Source: CAYOZN01 sp964408455
GTDB taxonomy: Bacteria > Planctomycetota > Phycisphaerae > UBA1845 > UTPLA1
NCBI GenBank assembly: GCA_964408455.1
Contig: CAYOZN010000002.1
Location: 62,001-126,000, forward strand
Direction of reading: 5' to 3'
Length of the DNA: 64,000 nt
Shown: positions 1-8,517 of the stretch, in pieces
Layout: every line of letters begins with the position of its first letter
Numbering within the stretch: the stretch's first letter is position 1
Program-made: the position numbers and the translations under genes
The notes under the pieces: generated by a model
Seen by the model: only the letters and a program-made list of their open reading frames with translations
Databases searched by the model: none
Told to the model about the DNA's origin: nothing

Positions 1-1
1 C

Positions 2-523
2 GGTCGCCTGACGCCCGAGAAGGGCACCCACGAACTCATGCAGGCCATGCTCGCCCTCCGCGACGACGCCGATGTGCATTGGGTTATCGTCGGAGAAGGC
101 CCCATGCAGTCGCAGCTCGACGCGATGCTGGCGGATGCCGCGCTGTCCGCGCGCGTCGTGCGCCATGGCTTCGTCGACCGCGACCGCCTGTTGGACCTTA
201 TGGACGCCGCCGTGGCACTGGTCTGCCCCAGCCACGTCGAGTCCTTCGGCCTCGTCGTCGCCGAGGCCCTCTCGCGCGGGCTGCCGGTCATCGCCACCAG
301 CGGCGTCGGCTGTGCCATCGACCTGACGCCTGCCGACGGCATCGTCGTCCCATCGCGGGACAGCGCCGCCTTCATCGAGGCCGTGCGCACGATCGTCGAG
401 CGCGCCGATGCATTCGACCGCCATGCCATCGCGTCCCGCGCCGCCGAGCGTTATTCGCCAGCCTCGCACGCCGAGTGGTACGGCGGCTTGTTCCGATCCG
501 CCGCACCCGCCGCGAACCAGTAA
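2..523 (+). CDS. Glycosyltransferase family 4 (GT-B), C-terminal part, cut by window edge
   Basis: The frame is open from the first bases of the window, so this is the C-terminal 173 residues of a longer protein. It begins with GRLTPEKGTHELMQAM, the classic start of the nucleotide-sugar-binding half of GT4 enzymes. It continues with VGEGP and then CPSHVESFGLVVAEALSRG, which carries the E-x7-E type motif that contacts the sugar nucleotide. Such enzymes move a sugar from an NDP-sugar to a growing glycan at the cytoplasmic membrane. The asparagine-synthase-type gene that follows on the same strand suggests a surface polysaccharide locus; the sugar and acceptor cannot be read from sequence. Confidence 0.85.
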   Translation, partial: GRLTPEKGTHELMQAMLALRDDADVHWVIVGEGPMQSQLDAMLADAALSARVVRHGFVDRDRLLDLMDAAVALVCPSHVESFGLVVAEALSRGLPVIATSGVGCAIDLTPADGIVVPSRDSAAFIEAVRTIVERADAFDRHAIASRAAERYSPASHAEWYGGLFRSAAPAANQ

Positions 524-538
524 GGCCCCGCGCTGTGG

Positions 539-639
539 CACCGGTTTCCAACCGGTGAGCGGAATCGCAGGTTTTCAACCGCTGGCTGATATAGCGATTC
601 CCAGCCGCTGACCCGTGTTGCAGGTTTCCAACCCGCAAC
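539..639. repeat. Cluster of short palindromes between two genes
   Basis: The gap between the glycosyltransferase and asnB holds hairpins of one style. A perfect 8-bp stem with a TCC loop lies at 539-557 (CACCGGTT/AACCGGTG) and is preceded by GTGG. A GGTT/AACC element lies at about 569-583. A near-perfect 10-bp stem, again with a TCC loop, lies at 617-639 (GTTGCAGGTT/AACCCGCAAC). The first belongs to the same family as elements at 11505 and 50962. They look like REP-type intergenic palindromes; they have no T tract, so a terminator role is not supported. Confidence 0.6.
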
Positions 640-672
640 CTACCCTCACCATCCTCGGAGGACCCGCGGCCC

Positions 673-2682
673 ATGTGCGGCATTGCCGGCATTCTGCTCG
701 ACGACATTTCGCCCCGTGCCGGCGACTGGCTGACCGCCATGACCCAGGCCCTCTATCATCGCGGGCCCGACGACGGCGGGGCGGTCGTCTTCGGCATGAA
801 TGGCTCGCCGGCCGTCACGCGTGCGCTCAGCCGGCCGGGCGAGCCCGTCGACTGGAGCTACATTCCCGCCAAGGCCGGCCTCGGCGCGCGACGGCTGGCT
901 GTCATCGATCTGTCACCTGCCGGACACCAGCCCATGTCCGACGAGTCCGGCGGCACGTGGCTGGTCTTCAACGGCGAAATATACAACCACGCCGCGCTGC
1001 GCCGCGAGCTCAAGACGCACGGCTGGCGCTTTCGCGGCCATGGCGACACGGAAGTCATTCTCGCCGCCTGGCGCGTCTGGGGCGACGAATGCTTCGCCCG
1101 CTTCGAAGGCATGTGGGCGTTTGCCATCCTCGACTGGACGGCGCGGCGCATGGTGCTCTCCCGCGACCGGCTCGGCATCAAGCCGCTGTACCTGTCGCAT
1201 TTCGACGGCGGTCTCGCATTTGCCTCCGAGATCAAGTCGCTGCTTCGGTTGCCCGGAGCCCATCGCGGCGCCAACGAGGCCCGCCTGCGTGACTTTCTCG
1301 TCGATGGCGCGATCGACCACACCGACGACACGCTGTTCGAGGGCATCTGGGCCATGCCCGCCGGCTGCTGGATGGCGCTGGACCTCCGCGGCAAAGGGGA
1401 AATCCACGCCGGCGGGGCCGTGCGGCGCTACTGGCGCCCGACCTTTGACACCACGCCGTTCGCCGACAGCCCGGCGCTGGTGCGCAATTGCCTGTCGCAG
1501 GCCGTCACGGCTCATGCCGCCGCGGATGTGGCCGTGGGTTCGTGCCTCTCCGGCGGCATCGACAGCTCCGGCATCGTGGCGATGGTTCACCGCCTGCGCG
1601 CCGGGTCCGCTGCCCCCGGCACACTCACGCAGCACACCTTCACGGCCTCCCTGCCCGGCAGCGATCTCGACGAGCGCCGCCACGCCGAGATGCTCATCGC
1701 CGCCTGTCCGGGCCTCGAGCCCCACTTCGTCGAGCCCTCCGCGGCATCGCTGATGACGGCGATGCCATCGCTGATGCACCATCAGGAGCAGCCCGTCGGC
1801 TCCCCGAGCATCTATCTGCAATGGGAAGTGATGAAGGCCGCCCGGGAGGCCGGCATTACCGTCCTGCTGGATGGGCAGGGCGGCGACGAACTCTTCTGCG
1901 GCTACGAGGGCACCATCCCGCCCTTCATCGCCATGCTGCTGCGCCGCCTGCATTGGGCCCGCGCCTGGCGCGAATACGCCGCCGCGCAGCAGTTCTTTCC
2001 CGGCGGCGCATTGAAGAAGCACGTCGCCGCCGCCTGCCTGCCGGCGGCCTGGCGCGACACGCTGCGCCGCCGCAGCCGGGCACAGTCGCAGCCGTGGCTT
2101 GCCCGCGAACTGTTCGACGTCGGACAGCCGGCCGGCCTGGCCGAGTCCCTTCAGCTTGCGCCGGCGCCCCCGCTCGACGCCGAGGCCGCGGACCCATTCG
2201 TGCAGCGCATGTGGTCGCTGCTGCTCAGCGAGAGCCTGCCCTCCCTCCTGCGCTTTGAGGACCGCAACTCGATGGCATTCTCGATCGAGGCCCGCGTGCC
2301 CTATCTCGATCGCGCCGTCGTGGAGCTGGCCATGGCCCTGCCGCCGGACGAGAAGATCCGCGATGGCGTCCTGAAGGCCGTGCTGCGGGATGCCCTGCGC
2401 GGCCTGGTGCCCGATGCCATTCTCGCGCGGCGGGACAAGATCGGCTTTGCCGCCCCGACCGCGGCGTGGCTCCGCGGCGGCCTGCGCGACTGGTGGCAGG
2501 AGGCGCTCACGTCAAAGTCCTTCCTCGAGCGTGGCTGCTTCGAGCCCAGGGGCGTGGTGCAGCTCATCAAGCGCTTTGACGAAGGCGATGATGCGCTGGC
2601 CCTGCCGGTCTGGCGGCTGGCGATCACGGAGCAATGGGCGAGGCAGTTCCTCGACGGTGGCACCGCTTCACTGCGGCCATAA
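673..2682 (+). CDS. asnB: Asparagine synthase (glutamine-hydrolysing) / polysaccharide-type amidotransferase
   Basis: This 669-residue protein begins MCGIAG, so Cys2 is the N-terminal nucleophile of a class II glutamine amidotransferase domain. That domain spans about residues 1-220, with HRGPDD at 29-34 and NGEIYN further on. The synthetase half has the pyrophosphate loop SGGIDSS at 293-299 and the helical motif SLPSLLRFEDRNSMAFSIEA. The family transfers glutamine nitrogen to an adenylylated carboxylate, making asparagine. Paralogues beside glycosyltransferases often amidate sugars or exopolysaccharide precursors, and the GT4 gene upstream fits that. Which of the two it does is open. Length and motifs are complete. 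Confidence 0.9.
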   Translation: MCGIAGILLDDISPRAGDWLTAMTQALYHRGPDDGGAVVFGMNGSPAVTRALSRPGEPVDWSYIPAKAGLGARRLAVIDLSPAGHQPMSDESGGTWLVFNGEIYNHAALRRELKTHGWRFRGHGDTEVILAAWRVWGDECFARFEGMWAFAILDWTARRMVLSRDRLGIKPLYLSHFDGGLAFASEIKSLLRLPGAHRGANEARLRDFLVDGAIDHTDDTLFEGIWAMPAGCWMALDLRGKGEIHAGGAVRRYWRPTFDTTPFADSPALVRNCLSQAVTAHAAADVAVGSCLSGGIDSSGIVAMVHRLRAGSAAPGTLTQHTFTASLPGSDLDERRHAEMLIAACPGLEPHFVEPSAASLMTAMPSLMHHQEQPVGSPSIYLQWEVMKAAREAGITVLLDGQGGDELFCGYEGTIPPFIAMLLRRLHWARAWREYAAAQQFFPGGALKKHVAAACLPAAWRDTLRRRSRAQSQPWLARELFDVGQPAGLAESLQLAPAPPLDAEAADPFVQRMWSLLLSESLPSLLRFEDRNSMAFSIEARVPYLDRAVVELAMALPPDEKIRDGVLKAVLRDALRGLVPDAILARRDKIGFAAPTAAWLRGGLRDWWQEALTSKSFLERGCFEPRGVVQLIKRFDEGDDALALPVWRLAITEQWARQFLDGGTASLRP

Positions 2683-2686
2683 ACCA

Positions 2687-3160
2687 TCAGCCAGCGTTCT
2701 CGCCCCCGCGTTCCCGATCCTCAAGATCCGTGAGCGTACCGTAAATGTCAGCATTGTCGCTGATTACCAGAGCGTCATTGGCTAGAGGAACGGGAACCTG
2801 GCGCATGCCGCTGAGGAGCTGCGAGAGTTTCGGTCCGGCGAATGCAAGGGCTTCTGATCTGCAATAGACGACGATGAGTTGCCTACCTTGCGACGTCACG
2901 ACTCGGCCGCGAAGGAAGCCGCCGTAGTCGGGCTCATCATCCAGTATGTATTCGTACCCCTTCGGGACATTACGTGCGTGTGCATCGCGCGCGTCGTAGA
3001 GTCGACCGTCTGGAAACACCCAGAACACGAAGTCCGGTCGTCCATGCGTGAGCGCCTTAATTGCGTTCCGCCGCCCGCTGAATTTCTCGGCAAGAAAGGG
3101 GAACACTGCGGCAATCTCGTCACGTCCAACAGAGCCTACCGTGATCACGGACCCCTGCAC
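2687..3160 (-). CDS. Hypothetical protein, 157 aa
   Basis: I do not recognise a family. The product is soluble-looking, with no signal peptide or membrane helix. It has a mixed alpha/beta composition and the motifs FVFWVFPDGRLYDARDAH and GYEYILDDEPDYGGFLRGRV, which read like a genuine conserved domain rather than a chance frame. It converges on asnB with only a few bases between the stops. The gene just upstream on the same strand (3218-3511) is of similar size and character, so the two may form a small unit. This stretch has a somewhat lower GC content than its neighbours, compatible with recent acquisition. Confidence 0.5.
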   Translation of the reverse strand: MQGSVITVGSVGRDEIAAVFPFLAEKFSGRRNAIKALTHGRPDFVFWVFPDGRLYDARDAHARNVPKGYEYILDDEPDYGGFLRGRVVTSQGRQLIVVYCRSEALAFAGPKLSQLLSGMRQVPVPLANDALVISDNADIYGTLTDLEDRERGGENAG

Positions 3161-3217
3161 TTCCTTCGTCGTCGATTACTCTGCACGCGCGATCGAACCT
3201 GGTGAACTACTACATCA

Positions 3218-3511
3218 TCAACCTACAGCGGCCTGCCATTGAATGGGAGCGACAACAGAGTGCCGCTCGGCGTCTCGCTGTGCCTCTTCAACCGAGTCGT
3301 ATGCCAGGTCGCCAACGACCTTCCAATTCGAATCACAGGCGAAAAGATATGTCAACTGCGGGGCTTCCTCGTACTGTGCGATCGCGAGGTGCACGATCTT
3401 CGTGGCTTGACGGTCATCCGGGCCGCGTTCCTCTATAGCCATGCCGAAGCATCCTGAGGCTGCAAATAGCACTCTGGCGCCATCGAGATGCGTGGGTGAG
3501 GTCCAGGTCAT
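3218..3511 (-). CDS. Hypothetical protein, 97 aa
   Basis: Unrecognised small soluble protein. Its middle (HLAIAQYEEAPQLTYLFAC) and the end (DLAYDSVEEAQRDAERH) resemble a compact alpha/beta fold. No signal peptide, membrane helix or metal motif is visible. It lies 57 bases upstream of the 157-residue gene on the same strand and may be co-transcribed with it. It is kept because its composition is protein-like and no competing frame in the interval is convincing. Confidence 0.45.
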   Translation of the reverse strand: MTWTSPTHLDGARVLFAASGCFGMAIEERGPDDRQATKIVHLAIAQYEEAPQLTYLFACDSNWKVVGDLAYDSVEEAQRDAERHSVVAPIQWQAAVG

Positions 3512-3621
3512 CTAAACTCCAACTTCATGGGTTCCGAGTTTGCTCGATCGCGATTTTAAAAAGCGCATAGTGGTTCTACCGCGAAGCAGCATGGCAAGGG
3601 GCCATTCTTCCCGCCCGCCGT

Positions 3622-3801
3622 TCAAATCTCGCGGATCCTGAGAATGTGCTCGATGCCGATCAGGCCCAGCCCGAGAAGCATCAGCACCAGCCCGATCGCC
3701 GTCGGCACTTTCAGGCCTCCCTTCCAGCCAGCGCCGAGGAACATCAGCCCGATGGCGATGAGCCCGTATGCGGCGCCCTTCATCAGCGTTCGTGCATCCA
3801 T
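3622..3801 (-). CDS. Small two-helix membrane protein, 59 aa
   Basis: A short frame on the minus strand encodes 59 residues from an ATG at 3801 to a TGA at 3622. Two hydrophobic segments (about residues 9-24 and 33-50) are separated by a short basic Gly/Lys loop, GAGWKGGLKVPT. The protein ends in a charged tail, HILRIREI. This layout is typical of small inner-membrane helical-hairpin proteins. No family is recognised and no strong ribosome site was seen. The opposite-strand frame here is low-complexity and is considered a shadow. Confidence 0.5.
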   Translation of the reverse strand: MDARTLMKGAAYGLIAIGLMFLGAGWKGGLKVPTAIGLVLMLLGLGLIGIEHILRIREI

Positions 3802-3957
3802 GGACAGCCTCGCAGGAAATTGTACCGGACCGGACGGTCATCGCTGCCGCAGCCGCGATTATTGGTCCAGATGATGGCGCCGATGGCCCAGGCCGGCGGG
3901 CATCGGCCGGCTCAACCGCTCCGCCCGGCCCGTCCGAGGTCCTTTTCCACGGGTCCG

Positions 3958-4137
3958 GCGCTTTCGCGCGCTGGTGCGGCGCTCTCAAGGACTGGTGCGG
4001 CGCTCTCAAGGACTAGTGCGGCGCTCTCACGCACTAGTGCGGCGCTCTTAAGGACCAGTCCCGCGCTCTCGCGGACTGGTGCGGCGCTCTCAAAGACTAG
4101 TCCTGCGCTTTCAAGGACTGGTCCTGCGCTTTGCCCG
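3958..4137. repeat. 21-bp tandem repeat array, about 8.5 copies
   Basis: Eight consecutive 21-bp units start at 3958, 3979, 4000, 4021, 4042, 4063, 4084 and 4105, followed by a partial ninth. The unit is close to GCGCTCTCAAGGACTGGTGC plus one G, with point differences at several sites. Because 21 is a multiple of 3, all frames stay open; on the plus strand it would encode a degenerate heptapeptide (ALSRTGA-like). Neighbouring copies can pair, for example AGTCCT with AGGACT across 4100-4120. There are no spacers, so this is not a CRISPR. The 4138-4292 stretch after it shows nothing recognisable. Confidence 0.85.
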
Positions 4138-4292
4138 AACCGCGTCTAACCGTGCTGATAAAGGCCCTGGGACCCTGCGCGGCCTGCGGCGGGGCAGTGG
4201 CGGCACCTTTTCTCGGGCGGCCGGCAGGTTCTCATAACAGCGCGGGGTCAACCCGATGGCACGGCCGCGCCGCTTCCGATAGCCGCGCCGGC

Positions 4293-5006
4293 TCAGGCCA
4301 GCCCCTCGCTGCGAATATCCCGCCGCAGCCGGAATAGTTCCCGGAATGCCCGTACGATGACACTCAGCTTCGCCCCCGTCTGAACCCCCGCCGTCCGCGG
4401 ATAGTGGTTGACGCCCACCTCGGCAATCCGCAGACCGCGATATTTCGCCCGGGCCAAAAGCTCCGTGCTGATCAGGGCTCCGCTGCTCTTGAGCCGGATC
4501 GAGTCAATCAGCGAGCGGGGCAGCAGCTTGAACGCGCAGTCGATGTCCCGCACGCGCAGCCCGAAGAGCGCACGCACCAGCACGCCCCAGCAGAAGGCGT
4601 TCACCTTTCGCATAATCGGGTCGGCCCGCTTGATGCGATAGCCCACGGCAAAGTCGCACCTGTCCAGCAGCTCCACCAGCCTGGAAATCTCGTTGATGTC
4701 AAACTGGCCATCGCCATCCGTGAAGAAGATCCAGTCCAGCCGCGCCTCTGACAGGCCGCGCTGCACCGCGCCGCCGTAACCGAGGTTCGGGTTGTTGTGC
4801 GCTGCCCGCACCTCCGGAATCTCCGCCGCCAGCCGGTCGGCGATGTCCCCGGTCCGATCGCGGCTGCCGTCGTTGACGATGATCACCTCGAAGCGCTCGG
4901 CGAACTGCGGCGCCGCCGCCACCGCCGCGCGGGTCACGCGCTCGACGTTCGCCTCTTCGTTGTAGCAGGGAAAGAAGATGGACAGCGACGAGAGCTTGCG
5001 GATCAT
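4293..5006 (-). CDS. Family 2 glycosyltransferase, DPM1-like
   Basis: This 237-residue protein has the GT-A fold signatures of polyprenyl-phosphate sugar transferases. These are FFPCYNEEANV near the N-terminus, IIVNDGSRDRTGDIAD for the nucleotide, and FFTDGDGQFDINEI carrying the metal-binding aspartates. It lacks the C-terminal membrane helices seen in some relatives. Its start codon overlaps the end of hldE by four bases (ATGA), so the two are translationally coupled. The likely role is transfer of a sugar to a lipid or glycan during envelope polysaccharide or heptose-containing glycan synthesis. The substrate is not determinable. Confidence 0.85.
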   Translation of the reverse strand: MIRKLSSLSIFFPCYNEEANVERVTRAAVAAAPQFAERFEVIIVNDGSRDRTGDIADRLAAEIPEVRAAHNNPNLGYGGAVQRGLSEARLDWIFFTDGDGQFDINEISRLVELLDRCDFAVGYRIKRADPIMRKVNAFCWGVLVRALFGLRVRDIDCAFKLLPRSLIDSIRLKSSGALISTELLARAKYRGLRIAEVGVNHYPRTAGVQTGAKLSVIVRAFRELFRLRRDIRSEGLA

Positions 5007-6535
5007 GACTTCGCCGCCTTTCCGGTGTTTTCGTGTGTCACTGTCTCAAGCAGTGCCGCGCCGCCGCGGATGCGCTCCACGATGTTGCTGGTGCTGAGAC
5101 CTTCCACCAGCGGAACAAACAGCACCTCGCCTCCGCGCGAGAGCACCGTCTCCTGCCCGGCGACCGGCCTGCCGCGCCAATCCGCGCCTTTTACCAGCAC
5201 GTCGGGCTGAATGGCGTCGATCAGTGCCGCCGGCGTGTCCTCATCGAAGACGATGATGTAGTCCACGTCGCTCATCGCCGACAACACCGCCGCGCGGTCA
5301 TTCTCGCCCACGATCGGCCGGCCGTCGCCCTTGTCCAGCCGCCGCACCGACGCATCGGAGTTGAGGCCAAGTACCAGTACGTCGCCGTGCTCCTTGCAGA
5401 AGGCGAACGTCCGCACGTGACCGGCATGGACCAGGTCGAAGCAGCCGTTGGTGAACACGATCTTCTCGCCGCGCGAGCGCCGCCGTGCTAGCTCGGGCCC
5501 AATCTGGTCGATGGTTCGCACCTTGCCCAGCGTGCGATGGTGCTCCAGCAGTATCTCGCCGATCATCTCTTCGCGCGTGATGGGCACGCAGCCGAATTTC
5601 TCCACCTCCAGGCCGCCGGCGATGTTGGCCAGCATCACGGCCTCGCGCAGCTCCGCTCCGCTCGCCAGCGCCGTCGCCATGGCCGCCAGCACTTCGTCTC
5701 CCGCGCCCGTCACGTCGTAAACATCCCGTTTCTTGGTGGGCAGATGCTCGAACGTGCCGCCCGGCCCGATCAGTGCCGCGCCGTCGGCATCGAGCGTCAC
5801 GCACACATATTCGGTGTGGCATGCCGCCAGAATGCGCTCCGCGTGCTTGCGCACGGCCTCGATGGAGCGCAGCCGCAGCCCCGTGGCCTTTTCCGTCTCG
5901 GTGCGGTTGGGTGTGATGATGGTGCCGCCGGCGTAGCGCGAATAATCGTCGATGCTCGCCGGATCGATCAGCACCGGCACGCCGCGCCCGCGCGACGCGG
6001 CGATGGCCGCCTGTGCCAGACGCGGTGTCACCACGCCCTTGTGGTAGTCTTCGATGCAAAGCACCGCGGCATCGGCAAGCGCCGCCTCGATGTGTCGCAG
6101 CAGTGCCGTCTCCGCGGCCTCGTCGATCGGCTCCACCGTCTCGTCGTCGATCCGGATGAGCTGCTGCCGGTGCTTGTGCTGCGCCAGACCGACCAGCCGC
6201 GTCTTGCGCGTCGTCTTGCGATCGGCGAGGCGCGTCAGGCCCGTCACGTCCGCCCCCAGCGACGCCAGCAGCCCGGCCAGCCTGTCTCCATCCGGGCAGT
6301 TGCCGACAACGCCAATGCACACCGGCGTCGCCCCCAGGGCCGCGATGTCCGCCGCCACCGAGCCGGCCCCGCCCAGGGCATAGTCCCGATGGACCACTCG
6401 CAACACCGGCACCGGGGCCTCGGGACTGATGCGCTCCGCATCCCCGTAGAGATAGCGATCCAGCATGAAGTCGCCGAGCAGCAGCACCCGCCGGCCGTCC
6501 GCACGCCCCAGAATGTCACAAAGTCGTTGCCACAT
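5003..6535 (-). CDS. hldE: Bifunctional heptose 7-phosphate kinase / heptose 1-phosphate adenylyltransferase
   Basis: A 510-residue two-domain enzyme. Residues about 15-330 form a PfkB/ribokinase-type kinase with LLLGDFMLDRYLYGDAERIS and the catalytic GAGD motif near residue 276. Residues about 358-500 form a cytidylyltransferase-like domain with TNGCFDLVHAGHV, where H370 and H373 make the HxGH nucleotide site. Together they phosphorylate D-glycero-D-manno-heptose 7-phosphate at C1 and, after dephosphorylation at C7, adenylylate it to ADP-heptose for LPS core or other heptose glycans. The length is slightly above the usual ~475. It is coupled to the downstream glycosyltransferase. Its presence argues for a Gram-negative-type outer envelope. 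Confidence 0.93.
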   Translation of the reverse strand: MWQRLCDILGRADGRRVLLLGDFMLDRYLYGDAERISPEAPVPVLRVVHRDYALGGAGSVAADIAALGATPVCIGVVGNCPDGDRLAGLLASLGADVTGLTRLADRKTTRKTRLVGLAQHKHRQQLIRIDDETVEPIDEAAETALLRHIEAALADAAVLCIEDYHKGVVTPRLAQAAIAASRGRGVPVLIDPASIDDYSRYAGGTIITPNRTETEKATGLRLRSIEAVRKHAERILAACHTEYVCVTLDADGAALIGPGGTFEHLPTKKRDVYDVTGAGDEVLAAMATALASGAELREAVMLANIAGGLEVEKFGCVPITREEMIGEILLEHHRTLGKVRTIDQIGPELARRRSRGEKIVFTNGCFDLVHAGHVRTFAFCKEHGDVLVLGLNSDASVRRLDKGDGRPIVGENDRAAVLSAMSDVDYIIVFDEDTPAALIDAIQPDVLVKGADWRGRPVAGQETVLSRGGEVLFVPLVEGLSTSNIVERIRGGAALLETVTHENTGKAAKS

Positions 6536-7003
6536 CGTCTCTTAGATCGCCGCCAACGGGGAAATGGCCTTCGTGCGCTTGCGTCGACGCATGCATCGCA
6601 ACCGCCGTAACGGACCTCGCGGAGCCCATGATAGACCGTGCGAAAACCTCCATCAACGCGTGCGACATTGCGCATCGCCGGGGCGGCCTGGTCTGACAGC
6701 TCGCCCGACCGCTCAACACTAACCTTAACGCACGTGGCGGGTTGCGGCCGCCGCGATGCCGGCATCCGTCGCAAGCCCGCCGCCGCCGCCATCGCCTGAC
6801 CGCGTCCCCAGCCCTACCAGCATTCATCGTGCCGCTTCTTAGCACTGATATCCCGGTCAGTCCCATAAAAAACCTCAAGCGAATTTCGCCCGTCGGCCGA
6901 AATTGCAGATATGGCGATCTCGATTGCCGCTTTTCGACGGCGGTCGCGATACGCCCATAAATTGACCATTTTGCGCGGACGTGCTCGTCCAGGGGTTTCA
7001 TAG
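6536..7003. other. Divergent intergenic region with a hairpin
   Basis: This 468-base gap separates divergent hldE and the ParA-fusion gene. Its right half (about 6830-6990) is clearly more AT-rich than the surroundings and should hold the promoter of the ParA gene. A 7-bp inverted repeat lies at 6882-6904 (AATTTCG, 9-base loop, CGAAATT) and could be an operator or leader hairpin. AGGGG sits eight bases before the ParA start as a ribosome site. No convincing gene was found; a short minus-strand frame here is judged spurious. Confidence 0.4.
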
Positions 7004-8422
7004 ATGAGGATCATTGCCATCGCGAATCAGAAGGGGGGGTGTGGCAAGACCACCGTCTCCATCAACGTGGCCGCCTGCCTGGCCCGCGAAAACCAGCGCA
7101 CGCTCCTGATCGATCTCGATCCGCAAGGTCACTGCGCACTCGGCCTTGCGGTTCCCGAAGAGCAGATCGAAGTCAGCATTGCCGACATCCTCGCCGCCGA
7201 AGACGGACGCCTGCCGACCGATCTGTCGCGTGTCACGTGGCAGATCTCCAGCAACTTCGATCTGGTTCCGTCGCGAACGGACCTCTCGCGGCTCGAGCGT
7301 GCCCTGGCCGGCGTTCACGATCGCGAGCAGCGCCTTTCCCGCGCCCTGGCCCCGCTTCAGGATCGCTACGACTTTGTCGTCCTCGACACGCCCCCGCACA
7401 TCGGCTTCCTGACCGAAAGCGCGCTCTATGCCGCCGACGAGGTCATCGTGCCGGTCGATACTGGCTACTTCTCGCTGCATGGCCTGTCCAAGCAGATGGA
7501 GACGATACGCGAGCTTCGCATGCGCTGGGGCAAGCCCCTGACGTTACGCATCCTGGCCAATCACTACGACGTGCGCACTAAGCTGGCACGCGAAATCCTG
7601 GCCGAACTCCGCAAGCGCCACGGCGACGCGATGTTCAGCACCTTCATCAACTTCAACACCAAGCTCAAGGAAAGCAGCAGCCTCGGCCAGCCCATCACGG
7701 AATACGACCCCGCGTCGAGCGGTTGTCGCGACTTTGTTCGATTCGCGCGCGAGTTGGTTTCACACAAGCCATCGAATGGCTCCGTTTCGTTGGCCCCGGC
7801 TTTGTCCTCCGACACCCTCCCGCCGTTGCCCGTGCAGGACGTCCGCCCCACGATGCCGGCGACGCTGCCGCCGCTCCAGCCATCGGCTCAGCCGCAGCGG
7901 ACAAACGGCCCGGTTTTCATTACGGCCGATCAGGCACAGACGAATGTGCCCGCCGCGCGCACCGCCGAGGATCGCGAACTGCTGGCACGTGCCGACGCCC
8001 TCGCTGCCGACGCCAGCAAGCTCCTCGCGACCACCCAGACGCTCATCGGACCCGGCCGGCCGGTCGCAGGGCTCTCGCGGCCGCAGTCAGCCCCCACTCC
8101 GATGCAGACCGCGCGCAAGATTGAGCGGATCTACGGCCCCCAGCCTCTGGAAGATGGCATCCTGTTCGTGTATTCGGGCCGCGGCGCCCGCAAGGTCCAG
8201 CTGGCGGGCGATTTCAATGACTGGAACCCGGATCGCACACCCCTTCAGCACATCGATGAGGAGACGTTCCAGATCAAGCTCCCGCTGGCGCCTGGCCGCT
8301 ATCGCTACCGCTACGTGGTCGATGGAAGCTGGCGCAACGATCCAGCCAACCACCAGGTCGAAACCAATCCCTATGGCGACCTGAACAACGTGGTTGACGT
8401 GGCGCAACTCGTCTCGGCATAA
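7004..8422 (+). CDS. ParA/MinD-type ATPase fused to an AMPK/CBM48-type glycogen-binding domain
   Basis: 472 residues in three parts. Residues 1-250 are a ParA/Soj ATPase: deviant Walker A KGGCGKTT at 11-18, LLIDLDPQGHCALG, and the switch motif VVLDTPPHIGFLTESAL. Residues about 255-380 are a Pro/Ala-rich linker. Residues about 385-470 form an immunoglobulin-like AMPK1-CBM/CBM48 domain, with VQLAGDFNDWNPDR, YRYRYVVDGSWRNDP and a closing NPYGDLNNVVDV. ParA proteins form ATP-dependent dimers that position cargo on the nucleoid; the C-terminal domain normally binds alpha-glucans such as glycogen. No ParB gene is adjacent. The join lies within one uninterrupted frame. Inference: a glucan or a CBM-bound partner may be the cargo. 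Confidence 0.88.
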   Translation: MRIIAIANQKGGCGKTTVSINVAACLARENQRTLLIDLDPQGHCALGLAVPEEQIEVSIADILAAEDGRLPTDLSRVTWQISSNFDLVPSRTDLSRLERALAGVHDREQRLSRALAPLQDRYDFVVLDTPPHIGFLTESALYAADEVIVPVDTGYFSLHGLSKQMETIRELRMRWGKPLTLRILANHYDVRTKLAREILAELRKRHGDAMFSTFINFNTKLKESSSLGQPITEYDPASSGCRDFVRFARELVSHKPSNGSVSLAPALSSDTLPPLPVQDVRPTMPATLPPLQPSAQPQRTNGPVFITADQAQTNVPAARTAEDRELLARADALAADASKLLATTQTLIGPGRPVAGLSRPQSAPTPMQTARKIERIYGPQPLEDGILFVYSGRGARKVQLAGDFNDWNPDRTPLQHIDEETFQIKLPLAPGRYRYRYVVDGSWRNDPANHQVETNPYGDLNNVVDVAQLVSA

Positions 8423-8517
8423 GTTTCGGCATCCAACAGCCGATCCGGGCAAAATTATCGGACTTCGAAAGTCGTTCTTGCGTGCTCCAAGGGCACTTGC
8501 TAGACTTCATCGAGCCT

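Noticed and set aside
3958..4137. CRISPR array
   Set aside because: The 21-bp units are contiguous with no spacers and there are no cas genes.
3646..4149. Plus-strand frame of 167 codons across the tandem repeats
   Set aside because: Its first part is antisense to the 59-residue membrane protein and the rest is the 21-bp repeat, which is open in any frame; composition is Arg/Pro/Ser-rich shadow-like.
6814..7020. Minus-strand frame of 68 codons in the ParA promoter region
   Set aside because: No ribosome site or recognisable motif, it overlaps the ParA start, and the region looks regulatory.
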